A stretch of 64,000 nt of DNA from JAIVJZ01 sp035645695 (GCA_035645695.1 DASQMC010000027.1:1-64000), one strand, 5' to 3'. Positions 49,881 to 58,656 are shown, numbered from the stretch's first letter. Notes: generated by a model from the letters alone, not told the origin. Translations and numbers: made by a program.

Positions 49881-50104
49881 GCGTTCAAGCAGCTGGGCTT
49901 TGCCAGTGGGATATTCCTGAGTGTCATAATGCTGCAACGTTGCACGTACTCTGGCGACCTAACGGCGTAGATCGAGAGAAGCACTTATGCGAAGCACACG
50001 CGGCGGAACTGCGCGAGAGGTCATGCGTGAAGTGGGAGAGGCCAATAACCCTCTGCAACGCGACCTGCCGGATTTTAGTTGATGCGGCGTTAAGGCGTAC
50101 TTAA
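49877..50104 (+). CDS. Small Cys/His-rich protein coupled to the coiled-coil gene
   Basis: A 75-residue protein whose ATG overlaps the previous stop (ATGA), so translation is coupled. Cysteines and histidines are arranged LCQWDIPECHNAATLHVLW...KHLCEAHAAEL, which suggests a small zinc-binding fold (C9, C16, C38, H41). Two more cysteines lie near the end. No known family; possibly a partner of the coiled-coil protein. Confidence 0.7.
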   Translation: MSVQAAGLCQWDIPECHNAATLHVLWRPNGVDREKHLCEAHAAELRERSCVKWERPITLCNATCRILVDAALRRT

Positions 50105-50347
50105 AGCCGTTCTGCCGTCTAACCATCCGGCTCCGCATATCCGGCCAACTCGGAGTCGCGCTTCGGACGCCTCCTGTCCTACCCGGATAATATTTTAAAT
50201 TCTGTCGAGCATACCTCAAACAGCCGCGCGGGCGATGAACGTAACACGGTAGTAACAACTTTCGGCCGCGAGATTCGTATTAAGCAAGCAATGAAAAAGA
50301 ACAAGAACATCTGGCCGGAAATCGTGGACATCGACAAAGGAGATTCA

Positions 50348-51184
50348 ATGACGAGCAGCAAATACCTGATCTCGGGGATTGTGCTACTGATTATCGTGGT
50401 TCTGGTTGGAATGATGACCGCCTACGCCAATATCGACTACGCGCAGGAGGGAACGGTCAAGGTCGTCACTTACTTCGGCCGCATCGAGCGCGTCTACACG
50501 CCTTCGGACGGCTGGTTCACGACGCTCGCGCCGGGGCGGGAGAGCCACGAGGTCAACATCCGGTCGTTCACCGAGAGCGCGCCCGTGCGCGTTACGAGCA
50601 GGGACAACGCGGCCTTGAACGTCAGTATCGACGTGACCGCCTACACGAATCCGGCCAAGGAACGGATCGAGGAATATGTGCGCAAGTATAGTTTCAACAC
50701 CGAGGAGCGCCACCGTCGGCGCGGCGAGATACTCAAAGGCTTGTTGCAGACCGAAGCGCGTAACGCTTTCTCGGAGTTCAACGCCTACGATATTTACGCC
50801 AACCAGGAACAGATTCAGAAGCGCATCATCGACTCGCTGACGCCGCAACTCGCCAGCCAACTGCTGCTCGTCGTCGAGAGCGTGCAGATCGGCAACCCGG
50901 ATTTCCTCGACGACCGCATCGAAGCCGCCGCCTCCGAAGTGGTCGCCAACGAGAAACAGAAGCAGGCCGAACAGGCCAAACTCGAAGCCGCCAGAATCTC
51001 CGCCCAGACCAAGCAGATCGAGGCGCAGACCTACGCCAACCCCGCCCTGCTCGACATCAAGCGGCTCGAACTCCAACTCGAAATCGAGCGCGCCCGCGCC
51101 GATGGCGTCAAGAATCATCAGGGCGCGCTGACGATCATGTACGGCACGCCTAACGCGAGCATCCAGATTCCGTCGGGGAGGTGA
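50348..51184 (+). CDS. SPFH/prohibitin-like membrane protein
   Basis: The ATG at 50348 follows AAAGGAG by 5 bases; an earlier in-frame ATG at 50291 would skip that site. A single N-terminal transmembrane helix (ISGIVLLIIVVLVGMMTAY) is followed by an SPFH domain (EGTVKVVTYFGRIERVYTPSDGWFTTLAPG...ALNVSIDVTAYTNP) and an Ala/Glu/Gln-rich coiled coil (about 190-235, VVANEKQKQAEQAKLEAARISAQTKQIEAQ). SPFH proteins organise membrane microdomains. Two tiny membrane or thiol genes follow at once. The product is 278 residues. Confidence 0.9.
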   Translation: MTSSKYLISGIVLLIIVVLVGMMTAYANIDYAQEGTVKVVTYFGRIERVYTPSDGWFTTLAPGRESHEVNIRSFTESAPVRVTSRDNAALNVSIDVTAYTNPAKERIEEYVRKYSFNTEERHRRRGEILKGLLQTEARNAFSEFNAYDIYANQEQIQKRIIDSLTPQLASQLLLVVESVQIGNPDFLDDRIEAAASEVVANEKQKQAEQAKLEAARISAQTKQIEAQTYANPALLDIKRLELQLEIERARADGVKNHQGALTIMYGTPNASIQIPSGR

Positions 51185-51192
51185 AGAAGCGG

Positions 51193-51351
51193 ATGAGGTT
51201 TCTGGTCATGTTGTGGGCGGGCGTCGAGGTGTTGCAACTCTTCGTCATCGGGATGCTGCTCGTCAACCAGCGAAAATTGCAGAAGCGGCTTGCGGAGGGG
51301 CAGTACTTCGCCTCGCGCCCGCCGCGCTCGATTACGGAGGAAAACAGTTGA
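51193..51351 (+). CDS. 52-residue single-helix membrane protein
   Basis: Starts 8 bases after the SPFH stop. GGGGAGG (51175-51181) is well placed for the ATG at 51193; a GTG at 51181 overlapping the previous stop is the alternative. The protein reads MRFLVMLWAGVEVLQLFVIGMLLVNQRKLQKRL, one transmembrane helix, then a basic segment and SRPPRSITEENS. The stop overlaps the next start. No known family, but the tight coupling on both sides argues it is real. Confidence 0.72.
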   Translation: MRFLVMLWAGVEVLQLFVIGMLLVNQRKLQKRLAEGQYFASRPPRSITEENS

Positions 51352-51758
51352 ACGGGTCGGAGGCGGAGTTGGAAGTTTACACGGACGGGCAGTGCCCGCT
51401 CTGCCTGTGGATGCGCGCGCGCGTCGAACCGTTCGACCGCGAACGGCGGCTCGAATGGCTCGACCTCAACTCGCCCGAAGCCCTCGCCCGCGCCGCGCCC
51501 TACACACACGCGCAGCTGGCCGAGGAGATGTACACGCGACGCAAACGGGACGGCGCGTGGTCGAAAGGGTTCTTCTCGTGGATCGAAGTCCTGCGTCGGC
51601 TGCCGCAGTTTCGCTGGCTGGCGTGGCTGTTCGCCCTTTGGCCTTTCAACGCGCTAGGCCCGGTCTTCTACCGCCAACTCGCGCGTCGCCGCTATCAACT
51701 CTTCGGCATCCCTCCCCCCTGCGACGCCACGGGCGTCTGCCAGATACACAAGAAATAA
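51348..51758 (+). CDS. DCC-family thiol-disulfide oxidoreductase (DUF393)
   Basis: A TTG start at 51348 overlaps the previous stop, with GGAGG 7 bases upstream. The 136-residue protein has the family's opening VYTDGQCPLC (C16-x2-C19) and the block FSWIEVLRRLPQFRWLAWLFALWPFNALGPVFYRQLARRRYQLFG with a hydrophobic segment. It ends with a second Cys pair (PCDATGVC). It is a predicted thioredoxin-like redox protein. The position after SPFH suggests it acts at the membrane. Confidence 0.87.
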   Translation: MNGSEAELEVYTDGQCPLCLWMRARVEPFDRERRLEWLDLNSPEALARAAPYTHAQLAEEMYTRRKRDGAWSKGFFSWIEVLRRLPQFRWLAWLFALWPFNALGPVFYRQLARRRYQLFGIPPPCDATGVCQIHKK

Positions 51759-51840
51759 CGATGAACGCGGAACGCGGAACGATGAAGTAAAAGGCGAAAT
51801 GCTTTTACTTCATCGTTCATCGTTCCGCGTTCATCGTTCC
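51757..51840 (+). repeat. Heptamer-register palindromic element (GAACGATGAA family)
   Basis: Left units GATGAAC, GCGGAAC, GCGGAAC, GATGAAG; spacer TAAAAGGCGAAATGCTTTTAC; right units TTCATCG, TTCATCG, TTCCGCG, TTCATCG. It begins at the stop of the DCC gene. The spacer itself contains GTAAAAG/CTTTTAC, making one continuous hairpin. Confidence 0.88.
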
Positions 51841-52036
51841 TCACAAGCCATCCCGCGCGTGTCGCCGCGCATCTTAATACTGCCAAAATGATTCGCGTGT
51901 TATTGACGCGAAAGGTAAATATCGGCGCGCGGCGAGTGGTGTTCAGCCGGCGCGTTTTCTTTCGAGCAGAGGGTGTGATTTGACGGGTTTGTGCCCGGAT
52001 TTTTTACAGAGAGATTCGGGGTTCAGGGGAAACATT

Positions 52037-52771
52037 ATGTTTAATAAGAGAAAAATCTTTTCGGCCTTTGCGGCTCTCGCGCTGTTGGTTGCCACCGTTC
52101 CGGCCTTCGCCGTCGATGGCGGCGCGGATAAGAAGTCGAAGCATGCGCGCCGTAGTATCGGCGGCGCGCCGCTCAACCTGGCTATTCTCGTGCAGGACGA
52201 TCTAGTGCCGCGCGTGGGCAATGAGATCGACGTGACGCGTGAGTTCATTCACGCGCTGCCCGCGGGTTCGCGCGTGATGGTCGGCTATCTGACGAGCGGC
52301 TCGTTACAGGTGCGACAGGAGTTTACGGAGGATTTGGAGCAGGCCGGACGCGCTCTACGCATCCCGGCCGGGAACGAGATGTCCGCGCCTTACAATCCTT
52401 ACGTGGAAGTGATCGAAGCCCTGCGCCGCTTCGAGGCGGATGGTAAGAATCGCAACGCCGTGCTGCTGATTTCCGACGGTCTCGACGTGTCGCGCGGTTT
52501 CGACTCGTTCAGTTCCATCAACAGCATCGACATGGAACGCGCCGTGCGCGAAGCGCGACGCCGCAACGTCGCGGTCTACTCTTTCTACGCGCCTTCGGTC
52601 GGTCTCACGAGCTACAATCGCCAAGCGGTCAGCTTCGGCCAGAGCGCGCTCAACCGCATCTCGAACGAGACGGGCGGCCGCGCCTTCTTTCAAGGCACGA
52701 GTTACGTCGCCTTCAACTCCTACTTCGAGCGGCTGAGCCGCACGCTGAACGGCGCGGATATCGCTCACTAA
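52037..52771 (+). CDS. Secreted VWFA-like protein
   Basis: The 244-residue product has a signal peptide (MFNKRKIFSAFAALALLVATVPAFA). The domain has LNLAILVQDDLVPRVGNEIDVTREFIHAL, then LQVRQEFTEDLEQAGRALR and a loop NAVLLISDGLDVSRGFDS, close to a von Willebrand A fold. The first MIDAS motif DxSxS is replaced by QDDLV, so metal binding is uncertain. The ATG at 52037 is preceded by AGGGGAA; an earlier in-frame ATG lacks support. A terminator follows. Confidence 0.82.
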   Translation: MFNKRKIFSAFAALALLVATVPAFAVDGGADKKSKHARRSIGGAPLNLAILVQDDLVPRVGNEIDVTREFIHALPAGSRVMVGYLTSGSLQVRQEFTEDLEQAGRALRIPAGNEMSAPYNPYVEVIEALRRFEADGKNRNAVLLISDGLDVSRGFDSFSSINSIDMERAVREARRRNVAVYSFYAPSVGLTSYNRQAVSFGQSALNRISNETGGRAFFQGTSYVAFNSYFERLSRTLNGADIAH

Positions 52772-52822
52772 CTTTTCACCTGCGCGCGCGCATTCACGAG
52801 CGCGCGCAAGCGAGAATTTTTC

Positions 52823-52870
52823 AGACGCCGCCGGAAGTTAATAATTTCCGGCGGCGTCTCTTTGTTTTGC
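52823..52870 (+). terminator. Intrinsic terminator after the VWFA-like gene
   Basis: A perfect 14-bp stem (52823-52836 with 52846-52859), a 9-base loop and the T-rich CTTTGTTTT. Confidence 0.85.
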
Positions 52871-53024
52871 CGTTCGATTTTACCGGCCGGTTTTGCCGCC
52901 CGCCGCCCGCGAAAAAGTTTTGCCGCCCGCCGCCGACAGGTGTTAAAGTTAGCCATGCTATAGCGCAATCCGCTACGATTCGCGCGCGACTATCGGAACA
53001 CCCCAAAGAGAACAGTGGCAGAAG

Positions 53025-53387
53025 ATGAAGACTAAGAGCGTCCGCGAATACTGCCTGATCGTGGAAGGCCCGTACCTGACCGAGGCCGAGGCCGAGCACG
53101 CGCTGCGCGATCCGTTTCTGGAAGACTGGGTCGAGCAGACGGGGAAATTTCGCATCCACAATCTGAAAGAGATCGAGGTTGTGCCGGGCGTCTCTCTCGG
53201 CATGCTCGGCGTGCGCCTGCTGGACGATGAATTGTTCGAGATCGCGAGCCTCGACCCCGAACACCCGCTCACGGAGCACAAGTCGAAGGGCGTCGCCAAA
53301 GCTCTCGTGCGCCACGGCATGTTCGACGAAGTAAACGTCGAACCGCGCGATGAAGAAGCGAGCGTCGAGCCGGGCGGTGAAGAATAG
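53025..53387 (+). CDS. Small protein of unknown function
   Basis: A 120-residue soluble protein. MKTKSVREYCLIVEGPYLTEAEAEHAL suggests a beta-alpha start, and the middle has FRIHNLKEIEVVPGVSLGMLGVRLLDDELFEIASLDPEHPL. It has an acidic tail. GCAGAAG-like purines precede the ATG. I do not recognise the family. The 259 bases to the macrodomain gene show no features. Confidence 0.7.
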   Translation: MKTKSVREYCLIVEGPYLTEAEAEHALRDPFLEDWVEQTGKFRIHNLKEIEVVPGVSLGMLGVRLLDDELFEIASLDPEHPLTEHKSKGVAKALVRHGMFDEVNVEPRDEEASVEPGGEE

Positions 53388-53646
53388 GGCGAGGATTAAA
53401 CTGGTTGAGTCCCGGCTTTAGGATCGTGGTCGCCGCGCTCAAAAGGGGTTGCAGGCGCAGAGGCGCACTTATTCCGCCCGCGCACGTTAAGGTTGTCGGA
53501 TGAGCGGGCTTCGCACGCCCCGTCCTACTCGCCTTCAATCCTCCCGGCCGCAAGCCCTCTAAAGGCGCTTTCCCGCAACTAAAGACACCCTCTCGCAAAC
53601 TGATTTTCCGGTCGAACGGTGATACACTTCGTCGTCCGATCAAACA

Positions 53647-54219
53647 ATGAATAGTTTCCTGAACAAGCGCGTGAACGTCATCGTCGGCGACATCACGCGG
53701 CAGGCGACCGATGCCGTGGTCAACGCCGCGAACGCGACGTTGCTCGGCGGCGGCGGCGTTGACGGCGCGATACATCGCGCGGGCGGCGCGCGGATTCTCG
53801 AAGAGTGTCGCGTGATCCGAAACACGCGCCACCCGACGGGGCTGCCGACCGGCGAGGCCGTCATCACGACGGGCGGTTTGCTTCCGGCGCGCTACGTGAT
53901 TCACACGGTCGGCCCCGTGTGGGGACAGCACGAGGGGCGCGAGGCCGCGCTGCTCGCCGCCTGCTACCTGAACTCGCTCGCGCTGGCCGCGGCGCACAAA
54001 CTCGCCTCGGTCTCCTTCCCGGCGATCTCGACCGGGGCTTATCATTACCCGCCGGACAAGGCGGCGCAGGTGGCGTCTGAGGCGATTCGAGAATTTTTAA
54101 CGGTAGAGACCGACGGCGGGGAGTACGAAACGGGGGGCGCGGGTCTTGAAGAAGTTCGCCTCGTCTTTTTTTCCGAGCCGGATGCGAGGATGTTCCTGCG
54201 TCATCACAAATTTGAATAG
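53647..54219 (+). CDS. Macrodomain protein (O-acetyl-ADP-ribose deacetylase-like)
   Basis: Macrodomains bind or hydrolyse ADP-ribose. The 190-residue protein has VNVIVGDITRQATDAVVNAANATLLGGGGVDGAIHRAGG near residues 8-46, TGLPTGEAVITTGG, YVIHTVGPVWG and FPAISTGAYHYPPDKAAQVA. This fits the YmdB/MacroD-type deacetylase group. It lies 6 bases upstream of glgP, so they share a transcript. A link between ADP-ribose turnover and glycogen is possible but unproven. Confidence 0.93.
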   Translation: MNSFLNKRVNVIVGDITRQATDAVVNAANATLLGGGGVDGAIHRAGGARILEECRVIRNTRHPTGLPTGEAVITTGGLLPARYVIHTVGPVWGQHEGREAALLAACYLNSLALAAAHKLASVSFPAISTGAYHYPPDKAAQVASEAIREFLTVETDGGEYETGGAGLEEVRLVFFSEPDARMFLRHHKFE

Positions 54220-54225
54220 TCTTTC

Positions 54226-56451
54226 ATGAGGGTGATCGAACAAGTGGAAAAAAAGCTGGGGCGCGCGCTGCCCGAAACATTAAGCGCGTTGGAGGATTTG
54301 TCCTGGAATTACTGGTGGAGTTGGGCCGCGGACGGCGCATCGGTCTTCCGCGATCTCGATCCGCAGGTGTGGGAGGATTGCGAGATGAACCCGCGCTGCC
54401 TGCTCCTCGACGTGTCGGAGTATCGCTTGATGCAGATGGCGACCGATCCGCTCTACATCGAGCGCGTGCGCGTGCTCGGCGAGCGATACGCGCGCTACAT
54501 GAACCCGCAGGCGAAGACGTGGGCGCGTGAGAACGCAACGGCGCTCACCGTCGAAAATCCGGTCGCATATTTTTGCGCCGAGTTCGGCATACACACTTCG
54601 CTGCCGCTCTATTCCGGCGGCCTCGGTATGCTCGCGGGCGATCATCTCAAATCCGCCAGCGACCTCGGGCTGCCGCTCGTCGCCGTCGGGCTGCTCTATC
54701 ATCACGGCTACTTTCGCCAGCGCCTGCGCCGCGACGGCTGGCAGGAAGAGCACTACGGCACGATCAACCCGGCCAAACTTCCCATCCAACTCCTGAACGA
54801 CCCGGAGACCGGCCAACCCTTGCGCGTCAAACTGGAAATACGCGGGCGGCTCGTGCGCTTTCAGGCGTGGCAGGTCGAAGTCGGGCGCGTGAAGTTATAC
54901 CTGCTCGACTCCAATCTCGAAGATAACAATCACATCGACCGTCTGATCACTGGTCATCTCTACGGCGGCGACCGCGAAACGCGTTGCGTGCAGGAGATGG
55001 TCTTGGGCATCGCGGGCGTCAGGTTACTGCGCAAACTCGGCATCGAGCCGCACGTCTTCCATCTCAACGAAGGCCACTCCGCCTTTCTCACGCTCGAACT
55101 CACGCGCGAATTGGTTGAGCGGGGTAAGACTTTCGCGGACGCCGCCGCCGAGGTACGCAGTCGTTGCGTCTTCACGACGCACACGCCGGTGGCCGCCGGT
55201 CACGACGAATTTTTGCCGTCGCTCGTCGAATATTGTTTCGGGCGCGGCTACACCGAATCGCTCACGCTCACGCACGAACAATTTCTCGATCTCGGGCGCG
55301 TACAGGCGGGCGACGAGGAAGAGCTCTTCGGCTTGACGCCGCTCGCCTTGAAGATGTGCCGCGCGACGAACGGCGTGAGCCGCATCCACGGCGAGGTGTC
55401 GCGCGAATTGTGGCAGAAGATGTTTCCCGGTCGCGGCGTGGACGAAGTGCCGATCACCTCGGTGACGAACGGCGTCCACGCGCCGACGTGGGTCTCGCCG
55501 CTGCTGCGCAAGTTGTACGAAAAACACGTCGCGCCCGACTGGGAAGAACACGAGTGCGATGTCGAGACATGGCGGCGCGGCGTGGCGAACATCCCGGACG
55601 AAGAACTGTGGCGGGCGCACCAACTGATGAAGCAAAAGCTCATCGCCTTCATACGCGAGCGGCAATACTTCGCGCGTCTCCGGCGCGGCGAGGGCATGGA
55701 GTTCGTCGAGGCGGCGCGCAGGACGTTTGACCCCGATGCCCTGACCATCGGCTTCGCCCGCAGAGTCGCGGCCTACAAGCGTTGGAGTTTGATCCTGACC
55801 GACCCCGACCGCCTGTTGAAGTTGATCAACGACGCGGCGCGCCCGGTGCAGTTCGTCTTCGCGGGCAAGGCGCACCCGCAGGATCAGGGCGCGAAGCAAA
55901 TCCTGCAACAACTCGCGCTCTGGAAACTCGACCCGCAAGTCATCAATCGCACGGTCTTCTTGCAGGACTACGATCAGGAAGTTGCGCGCAGGCTCGTGCA
56001 GGGCGTTGACGTTTGGTTGAACGTGCCGCGTCGCCCGCTGGAAGCCTCGGGCACGAGCGGCGAGAAGGTGGCGATGAACGGCGGGCTGAATTTCTCCATC
56101 CTCGACGGTTGGTGGCCGGAAGGTTATGACGGCACGAACGGTTGGGCTATCGCCGACATGCAGGCCGGGGGCGGACTCGAAAACGGTGTCGAAAGCCACA
56201 GCCGCGAGGATGACATGCGCGACGCCGAATCGCTCTATCAATTGCTCGAAGAACAGGTCGTTCCTGCTTACTACGAGCGCGACGCGAGCGGCGTCCCGCG
56301 CCGCTGGGTAGGGATGATGAAGCGCGCCATCGAGACGCTCGTGCCCGCCTTCAACAGCGACCGCATGGTGCAGGAATACGCGCGCAGGATTTACACCGGC
56401 GCGGCGGAGAGCGAAGCCGCGAAAACTACGCCCGTCCCGGTCGGGGTATGA
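54226..56451 (+). CDS. glgP: Alpha-glucan phosphorylase (GlgP, long-form GT35)
   Basis: Phosphorolyses glycogen or maltodextrin to glucose-1-phosphate. The 741-residue enzyme has the family's N-terminal LEDLSWNYWWSWAADGASVFRDLDPQVW (SWNYWW-type subfamily), CAEFGIHTSLPLYSGGLGMLAGDHLKSASDLG, and the C-terminal EASGTSGEKVAMNGGLNFSILDGWWPEGYDGTNGWAI that surrounds the PLP lysine. The start ATG is 6 bases after the macrodomain stop. A small Glu/Asp-rich gene follows. Confidence 0.96.
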   Translation: MRVIEQVEKKLGRALPETLSALEDLSWNYWWSWAADGASVFRDLDPQVWEDCEMNPRCLLLDVSEYRLMQMATDPLYIERVRVLGERYARYMNPQAKTWARENATALTVENPVAYFCAEFGIHTSLPLYSGGLGMLAGDHLKSASDLGLPLVAVGLLYHHGYFRQRLRRDGWQEEHYGTINPAKLPIQLLNDPETGQPLRVKLEIRGRLVRFQAWQVEVGRVKLYLLDSNLEDNNHIDRLITGHLYGGDRETRCVQEMVLGIAGVRLLRKLGIEPHVFHLNEGHSAFLTLELTRELVERGKTFADAAAEVRSRCVFTTHTPVAAGHDEFLPSLVEYCFGRGYTESLTLTHEQFLDLGRVQAGDEEELFGLTPLALKMCRATNGVSRIHGEVSRELWQKMFPGRGVDEVPITSVTNGVHAPTWVSPLLRKLYEKHVAPDWEEHECDVETWRRGVANIPDEELWRAHQLMKQKLIAFIRERQYFARLRRGEGMEFVEAARRTFDPDALTIGFARRVAAYKRWSLILTDPDRLLKLINDAARPVQFVFAGKAHPQDQGAKQILQQLALWKLDPQVINRTVFLQDYDQEVARRLVQGVDVWLNVPRRPLEASGTSGEKVAMNGGLNFSILDGWWPEGYDGTNGWAIADMQAGGGLENGVESHSREDDMRDAESLYQLLEEQVVPAYYERDASGVPRRWVGMMKRAIETLVPAFNSDRMVQEYARRIYTGAAESEAAKTTPVPVGV

Positions 56452-56476
56452 AGCAAACACGAAGGAGGCCGGACGG

Positions 56477-56659
56477 ATGCCGGAAGCTGACGACAGGAAG
56501 AACACGACCACACAAACCGACGCGACCCACGGCGATGTCGGCGACCTGGAGACCGCGGGCGAAACGACCGCCGCCGAGATGATCGGCGGCCCACCCGACA
56601 CGCGGCCCGTCGGCGCGGGCACGATAGCCGACATCAAAATTTCCGACGAGCGCGAGTAA
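56477..56659 (+). CDS. Small acidic disordered protein
   Basis: A 60-residue protein, MPEADDRKNTTTQTDATHGDVGDLETAGE..., rich in Asp, Thr and Gly with no hydrophobic core. AAGGAGG lies 9 bases before the ATG, a very good ribosome-binding site. It is 25 bases after glgP, so probably in its operon. No known family; similar in type to the Pro-rich gene at 39651-39866. Confidence 0.65.
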   Translation: MPEADDRKNTTTQTDATHGDVGDLETAGETTAAEMIGGPPDTRPVGAGTIADIKISDERE

Positions 56660-56720
56660 GAAAAAGCGCCCGCCGCCGTCGGAGATACAGAGAGCGCCGC
56701 AGGAGCGCGGGGGAAAGACA

Positions 56721-56850
56721 AGTTGAATTGAAATCACACGGGCGAAGGCAAGTTGAATTTGAGATCACAAATTTGAAATCTCGAATTTGAGATCACAAAT
56801 TTGAAATCTCGAATTTGAAATCTCAAATATGAAGTCTCGAATTTGAGATC
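56721..56850. repeat. Heptamer array with a 28-nt higher-order repeat (GAATTTGAGATC-type)
   Basis: Thirteen consecutive sevens: GAGATCA, CAAATTT, GAAATCT, CGAATTT, repeated, then GAAATCT, CAAATAT, GAAGTCT, CGAATTT, GAGATCG. Alternating sevens are mutually inverted, so the array is self-complementary at many registers. It lies in the 317-base gap before the TauE gene, which otherwise holds only degenerate CACAGAG-like fragments (near 56684-56712 and 56898-56925). Confidence 0.85.
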
Positions 56851-56976
56851 GCCGCTTGCTTTCCTTTGCGCGCGCTCTGTCTCTCTTTGATGATGCGTCC
56901 TCCGCGCGTGCGGTGGTGAATGCGTTAATCCCTTAGCCGCACCTGATTGCGACCCGCTATCGACAGTCGGATTCAC

Positions 56977-57723
56977 TCAAACGAAGACCATTTTCACGCC
57001 CGCGACGAGGAGCACGACGGCGAGCAGCCGCCGGATCGTGACGTTCGCCAGGCGTCGAGTGCCGAACTCGGAGCCGACGATGCCGCCCGCGACGGCGGCG
57101 AGCGCGAAGTAGGGCAGCGCGGGCGGGAGCGCCTGCAAGTTGGTCAGGTTTCCGAGCAGCCCGGCGATTGAGTTGACGAGGATGAACGCGGCGGAAACGC
57201 CCGCCGTGCGCCGCGCGTCAGCCCAGCCCATCAGCAGCAACAGCGGACTCAAAAAGATTCCGCCGCCCACCCCCGTCAGCCCCGACAACAATCCGATCAG
57301 CCCGCCTGAGAGCATCGCCGCCACGAACGGCGCGCCGCTCTGTGTCTCCTCCGCCCCGGCCTTCGCCCGCGTGAACAGAAAGAGGCGGACGGCCGCGTAG
57401 AGCAGCGTCAGCCCGACGATCTGTTTGTAGATCGTGGTCGGCAAAGTGAGCGCGCCGCCGATGAAGGCCAGCGGGATCGAGGCTATGGCGAAAGGCCAGA
57501 AGAGCGGCCAGTGGAAACAGCCCGCGCGCCAAAAACGAAAAGTGGCAATCGTGGCGACGAGGACGTTCAGGCAGAGCGCGGTCGGTTTCATCGTGGCGGG
57601 CGCGAGTCCGAAGAGTGCCATCGCGGCCAGATAGCCGGACGCCCCCGCGTGGCCGACGGAAGAATAGAGCGCGGCGGCGAGGAGGATTAGCAGCGAGAGG
57701 ATGATAACGTCGTTCGTGTTCAT
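56977..57723 (-). CDS. TauE/SafE-family anion exporter
   Basis: The 248-residue protein has seven or eight transmembrane helices and the family blocks ALYSSVGHAGASGYLAAMALFGLAPATMKPTALCLNVLVATIATFRFW and GGLIGLLSGLTGVGGGIFLSPLLLLMGWADARRTAGVSAAFILVNS, each with a TVGAG-like glycine motif. The family exports sulfite, sulfoacetate or similar anions; the substrate here is unknown. It lies 69 bases from the diguanylate cyclase on the same strand. Confidence 0.92.
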   Translation of the reverse strand: MNTNDVIILSLLILLAAALYSSVGHAGASGYLAAMALFGLAPATMKPTALCLNVLVATIATFRFWRAGCFHWPLFWPFAIASIPLAFIGGALTLPTTIYKQIVGLTLLYAAVRLFLFTRAKAGAEETQSGAPFVAAMLSGGLIGLLSGLTGVGGGIFLSPLLLLMGWADARRTAGVSAAFILVNSIAGLLGNLTNLQALPPALPYFALAAVAGGIVGSEFGTRRLANVTIRRLLAVVLLVAGVKMVFV

Positions 57724-57792
57724 CAGGGGAGAGACAGCGTAGTGTGGCGTGTGTTCCGAAGGGCGCGAAACTTAAGCCGGAGGGCGCGAACC

Positions 57793-58656
57793 TTAGGCGG
57801 CCGCCACGGGTTCGCCTGACAGTTTCAGGTGCGTGACGCGGTTCTTGCCGCCGTTTTTAACTTCGTACATGGCCTCGTCCGCCTGCTTGATCATGATATC
57901 GACGGTGCGCGGCGGCGTCGTCCATGTCACCACGCCGACGCTGAGCGTGATCGGCCAGCCGTAGCCGCGCATCGTCTCCAGGATGTTTTGATGGACGCGC
58001 GCGACGACGGCCTGCGCCGCCTCCGCGCTCGTCTCCGGCATCAGGATGACGAACTCGTCGCCGCCGAGTCGTGCCACCACGTCGATCTCGCGGATGTTGT
58101 TTTTGATCGTCTGCGACACGCTCCGCAGCACCGTGTCGCCGATGCTGTGGCCGTAGTTGTCGTTGACGAGCTTGAAGTCGTCAACGTCCATGTAGGCGAC
58201 GGTGAAGGGGTGGCGATGCCTGCGCGCGCGGTTGATCTCTTGCTGCGATGCTTCAAAGAAAGAGCGGCGATTGATGATGCCCGTCAGGTCGTCGGTGCGC
58301 GCGAGTTCGCGCTGGTGGTTGTGCGAGCGGCGGAGCGCGGAAACAAAGTAGGTGACGAAGAGGAACGCGGCCAGTTGCGCAAGCGTGTTGAAGTAGGGGA
58401 TGAGGGGGCGCGTGTCGAAATGGCCGGTGGTCTGTTCGGTCAAAAAGTAGCCGGCCGCGCTGGCGAGCGAGACGAAGACGGCGGCGCGACGCCCGACGAG
58501 CCACGCGACGAGCGAGATGGGCAACAGGTAGAAAATGTAGAAGGCGATGTCCGGCCCGCTCAGGTAGTTGATGACGCTTTGCAGGACGACGAGGAGGACG
58601 CCGAGAATGATCAAGAACGATTTTGAACGCTGGCCGAGACGTTCCAGGATTGTCAT
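57793..58656 (-). CDS. Membrane diguanylate cyclase (GGDEF)
   Basis: Makes cyclic di-GMP. The 287-residue protein has four N-terminal helices (about 13-32, 36-55, 58-75 and 93-108), then a GGDEF domain from about 118. The active loop is LGGDEF at 197-202. The inhibitory I-site REID at 189-192 sits the required five residues before it. No PAS or receiver domain is present, so the signal probably enters through the membrane part. Confidence 0.94.
   Translation of the reverse strand: MTILERLGQRSKSFLIILGVLLVVLQSVINYLSGPDIAFYIFYLLPISLVAWLVGRRAAVFVSLASAAGYFLTEQTTGHFDTRPLIPYFNTLAQLAAFLFVTYFVSALRRSHNHQRELARTDDLTGIINRRSFFEASQQEINRARRHRHPFTVAYMDVDDFKLVNDNYGHSIGDTVLRSVSQTIKNNIREIDVVARLGGDEFVILMPETSAEAAQAVVARVHQNILETMRGYGWPITLSVGVVTWTTPPRTVDIMIKQADEAMYEVKNGGKNRVTHLKLSGEPVAAA

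Noticed and set aside
51181..51192. GTG start overlapping the SPFH stop for the 52-residue gene
   Set aside because: The GGGGAGG site overlaps this GTG and cannot serve it, while the ATG at 51193 is 11 bases downstream. Still possible, so noted.
53388..53646. Looked for a tRNA or small RNA in the gap before the macrodomain gene
   Set aside because: No cloverleaf, no strong hairpin with a T-run, no ORF.
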